In this document: piece after piece, positions 60,651-64,000 of the stretch
Numbering within the stretch: the first letter of the stretch is position 1
Layout of the letters: every line of letters starts with the position of its first letter
NCBI GenBank assembly: GCA_035547915.1
Contig: DASZTS010000035.1
Span: 1 to 64,000, forward strand
From: DASSFG01 sp035547915
GTDB taxonomy: Bacteria; Planctomycetota; Planctomycetia; Pirellulales; JAICIG01
DNA: 64,000 nt
Reading direction: 5' to 3'
Position numbers and translations under genes: made by a program
Notes under the pieces: model-generated
Seen by the model: only the letters and a program-made list of their open reading frames with translations
Databases searched by the model: none
What the model was told of the DNA's origin: nothing

Positions 60651-60715
60651 GCCGACGACGGCATGCATTCTCAGCAAGACTGAGGAAGCAAAGGGCGCCG
60701 AAAGTCTGAACGGCA

Positions 60716-61264
60716 TTAACTTAGAGCAGGTGGTGCCTCATCACCAGCTTCTGGCGACAAGCTTTCCGGCGCGCCTTTCACCCGTCCGGTGCGCGATAGC
60801 CGCCACTCGCGAGCGAGCCCGATCAGGACACCCGCGAAGGCGCCAAGTACCGCGCCCAACGTGAGCATGATTCCGCCACCAGCCACCAGTCGGATCAGGT
60901 TCGGCAGATACATGGATGCGCCGGGTTGCTTGTTACCCTTGATCGCCAGCGCGATGAGAAATGGTATTGCGATCTGGGCCATGAAGAATGCACCATAGCC
61001 CGCGCCTTTCCAGGCCGACGGTAGGACGTGACGCGACCCACGCGAATGACGCCGAAGGCGTCGCCCGGAACAAGCCGTGAAGATGGCAGCATAGATCATT
61101 GCCAGCGCAAGCATATTGAGGAAGGTGAATGCGCCGCGGACGCCTTCATTTGGATTCAACGCATCTCGAAAGAACATCCTCGAAAGCAGGATCGGGCTGA
61201 CCAGAAGTGGCAGCAGGAGAAGCGAGCCGAGCGTAAAGCGAAACCTGCTAGCGGTCCCTGGCAT
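60716..61264 (-). CDS. Hypothetical membrane protein
   Basis: Protein of 182 residues. RFRFTLGSLLLLPLLVSPIL at the N-terminus resembles the RFSLRTLLL-type anchors of planctomycete membrane proteins. Three further helices follow (FLNMLALAMIYAAIFTA; AFFMAQIAIPFLIALAI; GGIMLTLGAVLGAFAGVLIG). No catalytic motif is recognised. It is convergent with the toroid gene. Confidence 0.7.
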   Translation of the reverse strand: MPGTASRFRFTLGSLLLLPLLVSPILLSRMFFRDALNPNEGVRGAFTFLNMLALAMIYAAIFTACSGRRLRRHSRGSRHVLPSAWKGAGYGAFFMAQIAIPFLIALAIKGNKQPGASMYLPNLIRLVAGGGIMLTLGAVLGAFAGVLIGLAREWRLSRTGRVKGAPESLSPEAGDEAPPALS

Positions 61265-61309
61265 GGCCGATGTCTAGCCGACTCGGGCAGAGAAGGAGTC
61301 GTCGGGCTG

Positions 61310-61666
61310 TTAGCCGTTTGCGCCCGGCAACTTTCCCTGCCTGATGAGTTCGATGAACGTCTCCCCCGATGGTGATTTCTCGTTCTCGATCTTGCCGAGC
61401 GCTTTATCGATATCCGCTCTGGCCTTTTCGTTCTTGGCAATGACCTTGCTCAGAGCGATGCCGTAGGAGTTGCGTTCCTTCTTCATCTCACTGACGTGAC
61501 AGACGGAACATTTCGTTTCGTCGAGCAGCTTGGCGTAACCGGGACCTCCTACGTTGGCATACTTTTCTTTGAACTCTTCGAAATACGGCTTCCGAGCGAT
61601 AGCCGGTTGTGAGGAACCGACAGACAGCAAAACGGCAAGGACAGCGAGTCGAATCGACGTTCTCAT
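61310..61666 (-). CDS. Small exported CxxCH (cytochrome c-like) protein
   Basis: Protein of 118 residues. The signal peptide is IRLAVLAVLLSVGSSQPAIA. A single CSVCH motif at about residues 53-57 could attach one haem c. No clear distal Met ligand is obvious. The RBS AAGGAG is good. It lies 45 bp upstream of the membrane protein gene on the same strand, so they may be cotranscribed. An electron-carrier role is possible but not shown. Confidence 0.72.
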   Translation of the reverse strand: MRTSIRLAVLAVLLSVGSSQPAIARKPYFEEFKEKYANVGGPGYAKLLDETKCSVCHVSEMKKERNSYGIALSKVIAKNEKARADIDKALGKIENEKSPSGETFIELIRQGKLPGANG

Positions 61667-62000
61667 GTTCGTGGCTCCTTGGATCCCTCAACCCACAAGG
61701 CCATTAGACCGCGCCCAAACGGAAGGATAAAGCGTTGCGGATACTGTTCGCACCACATTTTCGCGTTCGCAGCCGATCACGAAATCATCCCACGTTCGTT
61801 CCAAGCAGGAAAAGATTGCCACGGAAGTAGAATCGCGGGCTGGTTCGGACCAGGCAAACTTTAGCCGGCACGGCAGCGGTGCGCCGGCGTGCGATGCGCA
61901 ATTGATCCGGTCGCGCGGGACCCACCTTCGATACGCAACAATTTACGCATTCAAACCGAAAAAAAGGGAATGGGCGTCATCGTAAGCGTCGTGGTCCGCC
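61667..62000. other. Divergent intergenic region
   Basis: 334 bp between the CxxCH gene (-) and the hydrolase-like gene (+). Short frames here lack coding character and RBS. I see no tRNA-like or other structured RNA and no convincing promoter. Confidence 0.45.
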
Positions 62001-63014
62001 ATGAATCTCCAGACCCTCGGTTTGCTGCTCTTATTCGTTTGCACGGCAACGAATACCGCGCGGGCCATTGGCGGCCGCGGCGATGACGGTCCGCCGCCGC
62101 CGGGATGCGAAAAATGCGGCGAATACTGGCGCGTGACCTATTTTTGCGCGCCGATCTGCGGATGTTACGACCCCAGCGTCCTGGAATTCTCTGTCTACGA
62201 TGCCTGCCACGACCGCTGGGTCCGCTCGAGTATCGAAGCTTTTCTGGCAGGCGACGACGGGAATGTTTCCACCTGTTTCTTCCTGCCAGGCTTCGAGCCC
62301 GGTCGTAAAACCGACCCGCAGGAATTCGTCGAGAATGCCACCAAGGGCGGTTGGCTGATCTACAACCGCGTGGCGCCGCGCGACCGGCCCTTTCGCATGG
62401 TCTTGTGGGCCTGGCCGGCGGATCGCGACCAGGGCGAACGGATGCTGGTCAATATGCGCGAAAAACTCCGCCTGGCCGAACAATACGGCTGGTATCTGGC
62501 CTGGATGGTCGATCAGATGCATCCCGACGTTCCCATCGGGTTTGTCTCCGATAGCCTCGGCGCCCCCTGCTTGACCGGAGCGTTGCACCTGCTGGGCGGC
62601 GGCCAGATCTCCGGCAGCACGTTGCCGCGGGTGCATCCCACGCGATCGCCACCCTCGGTCGCCATGATGGCCAGCACGATGGACAATACGTATCTATCAG
62701 TGAATGGCCGGCACGGGCAGGCCCTCTCGGCAGTCGACAAGATCCTGATCACCGTCAACCCCAGAGACCGCATGCTGAAGCTCTACGTGGCCGCGCACAT
62801 CGGCACCAGCAGGTCGCTCGGCGCGACGGGCATTGCCGGCAGCCTTGGCCCCTATCGCGATCGCGTGCGCTACCTGTACGTCGAGCCCTACATCGGCGGC
62901 CACCACTTCTGGACTGCCTACCTCCGCAGTCCTCCCATCGTCGCCGCCTTTCGGCCCTACGCCTTCCCGGCCCCGCAGCCCGCCGGCCCTTTGCGGTGGA
63001 ACAATCTGCAGTAG
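62001..63014 (+). CDS. Exported alpha/beta-hydrolase-like protein
   Basis: Protein of 337 residues with signal peptide LGLLLLFVCTATNTARA. The mature start is Cys-rich (CEKCGEYW, CAPICGCYDPS), suggesting disulfides or metal binding. Residues about 185-200 (IGFVSDSLGAPCLTGAL) look like a nucleophile elbow with Ser before LGA. A later ILITVNPRDRML and YIGGHHFWTAYLRSP could supply the Asp and His of a triad. No exact family is recognised. Exported hydrolase function is inferred only. Confidence 0.6.
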   Translation: MNLQTLGLLLLFVCTATNTARAIGGRGDDGPPPPGCEKCGEYWRVTYFCAPICGCYDPSVLEFSVYDACHDRWVRSSIEAFLAGDDGNVSTCFFLPGFEPGRKTDPQEFVENATKGGWLIYNRVAPRDRPFRMVLWAWPADRDQGERMLVNMREKLRLAEQYGWYLAWMVDQMHPDVPIGFVSDSLGAPCLTGALHLLGGGQISGSTLPRVHPTRSPPSVAMMASTMDNTYLSVNGRHGQALSAVDKILITVNPRDRMLKLYVAAHIGTSRSLGATGIAGSLGPYRDRVRYLYVEPYIGGHHFWTAYLRSPPIVAAFRPYAFPAPQPAGPLRWNNLQ

Positions 63015-63138
63015 ACTCGAATTGAAGCAATCGCCGCGCGAAAGCACCCGGCAACGGCCGGCGTCCGCGCCGACGCGTCACGGTCCGATGATCTTTTTCG
63101 GCAACACCCGACGGAGTTTGGCCACGGTCGAAGGGAGA

Positions 63139-63771
63139 TCAGCAGCCGCGATCAAGGACATCACAAAGCGTCTTCGCCAGTTCATCGATACGATGATGTA
63201 ACCGGGCGCCACCGTCGTTCCAGATCACGCGCCCGTCGCGGCCGATGACGACTAACATGGGATACGTGTCGGCCAACCACGTTTTCAGGAATGGTTCGGC
63301 GTCGCAGAGGACCGGGCCGGAAAGCCGGTGATTCGTGCAATAAGCGTCGGCCGTCGATCGGTTGTCGGGCGTGATACTGAGTACGACCACGCCCTTGGCC
63401 TCGTACCTCTCACCGATGGCTTTGATGTCAGAGGCCATGACTTGGCAGTACGGACACCAGTTTGCCCACACATCGACGATAACGACCTGCCCCTTGAAAT
63501 CGTCCCACGTCCGCGCCTCTCCTCGTAACCAGTCTGTGCTGGGCAGCGGGGGCGGTTCATCACCGGGCACACACCCCGGAACGCCAAGCGGAGGGGGAAC
63601 GGGAATGACCGTCCGTGCAGGGCCGACGATCCGCTGCCGCCAACTGCCGTCGAATTTAGCCCGATTCCCGATCTGAAACCCGATCATGAACATCCCTGCG
63701 GAGCCCGCAACGGCCCCCAGCGACCAGAAGAGCACCATCCCACGAGTTGTCCGCCAGAAGCGCCCCGTCAT
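63139..63771 (-). CDS. Membrane-anchored thioredoxin-like (TlpA-type) protein
   Basis: Protein of 210 residues. One N-terminal helix (GMVLFWSLGAVAGSAGMFMIGF) anchors it, followed by a Pro-rich linker and a thioredoxin domain with active site ANWCPYCQVM and the cis-Pro region TYPMLVVIGRDG. TlpA/ResA-like proteins reduce disulfides outside the membrane, for instance in cytochrome maturation. It overlaps the upstream small gene by 4 bp (ATGA). Confidence 0.85.
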   Translation of the reverse strand: MTGRFWRTTRGMVLFWSLGAVAGSAGMFMIGFQIGNRAKFDGSWRQRIVGPARTVIPVPPPLGVPGCVPGDEPPPLPSTDWLRGEARTWDDFKGQVVIVDVWANWCPYCQVMASDIKAIGERYEAKGVVVLSITPDNRSTADAYCTNHRLSGPVLCDAEPFLKTWLADTYPMLVVIGRDGRVIWNDGGARLHHRIDELAKTLCDVLDRGC

Positions 63772-63989
63772 CCCCTCACCGATCGAACCCAGTCGGCGGC
63801 ACGCCTATGTTGTTCCGACGCTTTCATCATGTACCATTCGTGGCGTTGCGGGCTCTCTCGTACTGCCTCGCGCGCGCTGGTCGCCGTATCAGCGGACGGC
63901 GGTAAGTCGACCACCAGATAGCCGAACGCGTGAATCAGGATACTGCTGGTGAGCAAGCCAAGTGCAAATGCCGCCGCGCGTAAACACAT
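63768..63989 (-). CDS. Small membrane-anchored protein upstream of the thioredoxin gene
   Basis: Protein of 73 residues, ATG at 63989 close to the right window edge, so any upstream genes of the unit are not visible. One hydrophobic helix (AAAFALGLLTSSILIHAFGYL), then a polar C-terminus with EWYMMKASEQHRRAAD. Its TGA overlaps the ATG of the thioredoxin-like gene. That coupling is the main support for it being real. Function unknown. Confidence 0.6.
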   Translation of the reverse strand: MCLRAAAFALGLLTSSILIHAFGYLVVDLPPSADTATSAREAVRESPQRHEWYMMKASEQHRRAADWVRSVRG

Positions 63990-64000
63990 CAGATCTCTTC

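Overview
This is a GC-rich stretch of a bacterial chromosome that reads as a planctomycete, probably of the Pirellulales type. That call rests on families seen mainly in that phylum: two DUF1501 proteins, a DUF1549/DUF1553 cytochrome-like protein, a 1003-residue PVC-type membrane-bound dehydrogenase/HEAT/haem-binding protein, a secreted protein with an FEPLEERLALTA-type N-terminal motif, and many Gly/Tyr-rich or low-complexity exported proteins. No rRNA, tRNA or CRISPR array was found. Family names come from motif recognition by eye, not from database searches.

Layout. 1-4.7 kb: a transposase tail, then a minus-strand TroA/ZnuA-type metal ABC operon whose two permeases both carry DtxR-like C-terminal domains. 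4.8-8.4 kb: three small secreted paralogues sharing a Trp/Tyr-rich module, around a DUF1501 gene. 8.5-10.4 kb: citramalate synthase (cimA), preceded by a promoter, an Ile-rich leader peptide and a terminator/antiterminator pair, which looks like isoleucine attenuation. 10.6-13.9 kb: an ArnT-like glycosyltransferase coupled to a GT2 enzyme, and a lipoprotein. 14.1-17.6 kb: a translationally coupled trio (nnrD, glycoside hydrolase, PIG-L deacetylase). 17.7-21.4 kb: a Gly/Tyr-rich protein, csrA, a Nudix hydrolase, an oxidoreductase and a TPR protein. 21.4-30 kb: a repeat/Ig/DUF4214 surface protein, an ECF sigma/anti-sigma/coiled-coil set, and a DUF1549-DUF1553 plus DUF1501 pair.

30-41 kb: an LRR-like protein, a proline dehydrogenase-like gene overlapping a FemAB/GNAT-like gene, an acetamidase-like enzyme, a long RecQ, a Nudix protein, queA, a cysteine desulfurase and a GNAT gene. 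41.3-44.8 kb: a single-chain restriction-methylase gene broken by an in-frame TAG and a 3' frameshift. 45-50.7 kb: the large haem-binding protein, citrate synthase, a CYTH protein and a DCC-family protein. 50.7-64 kb: a coiled-coil membrane protein, tsaB, a metallophosphoesterase, YidC with an inserted PDZ domain, a 1335-residue membrane protein ending in an alpha/alpha toroid, a membrane protein, a small CxxCH protein, an alpha/beta-hydrolase-like protein, and a thioredoxin operon at the right edge.

The best candidate for an undescribed system is the cimA leader (10165-10375). Next come the metal permeases with built-in DtxR-type domains, the PDZ-containing YidC, and a pair of palindromic repeats at about 20.34 and 34.35 kb.
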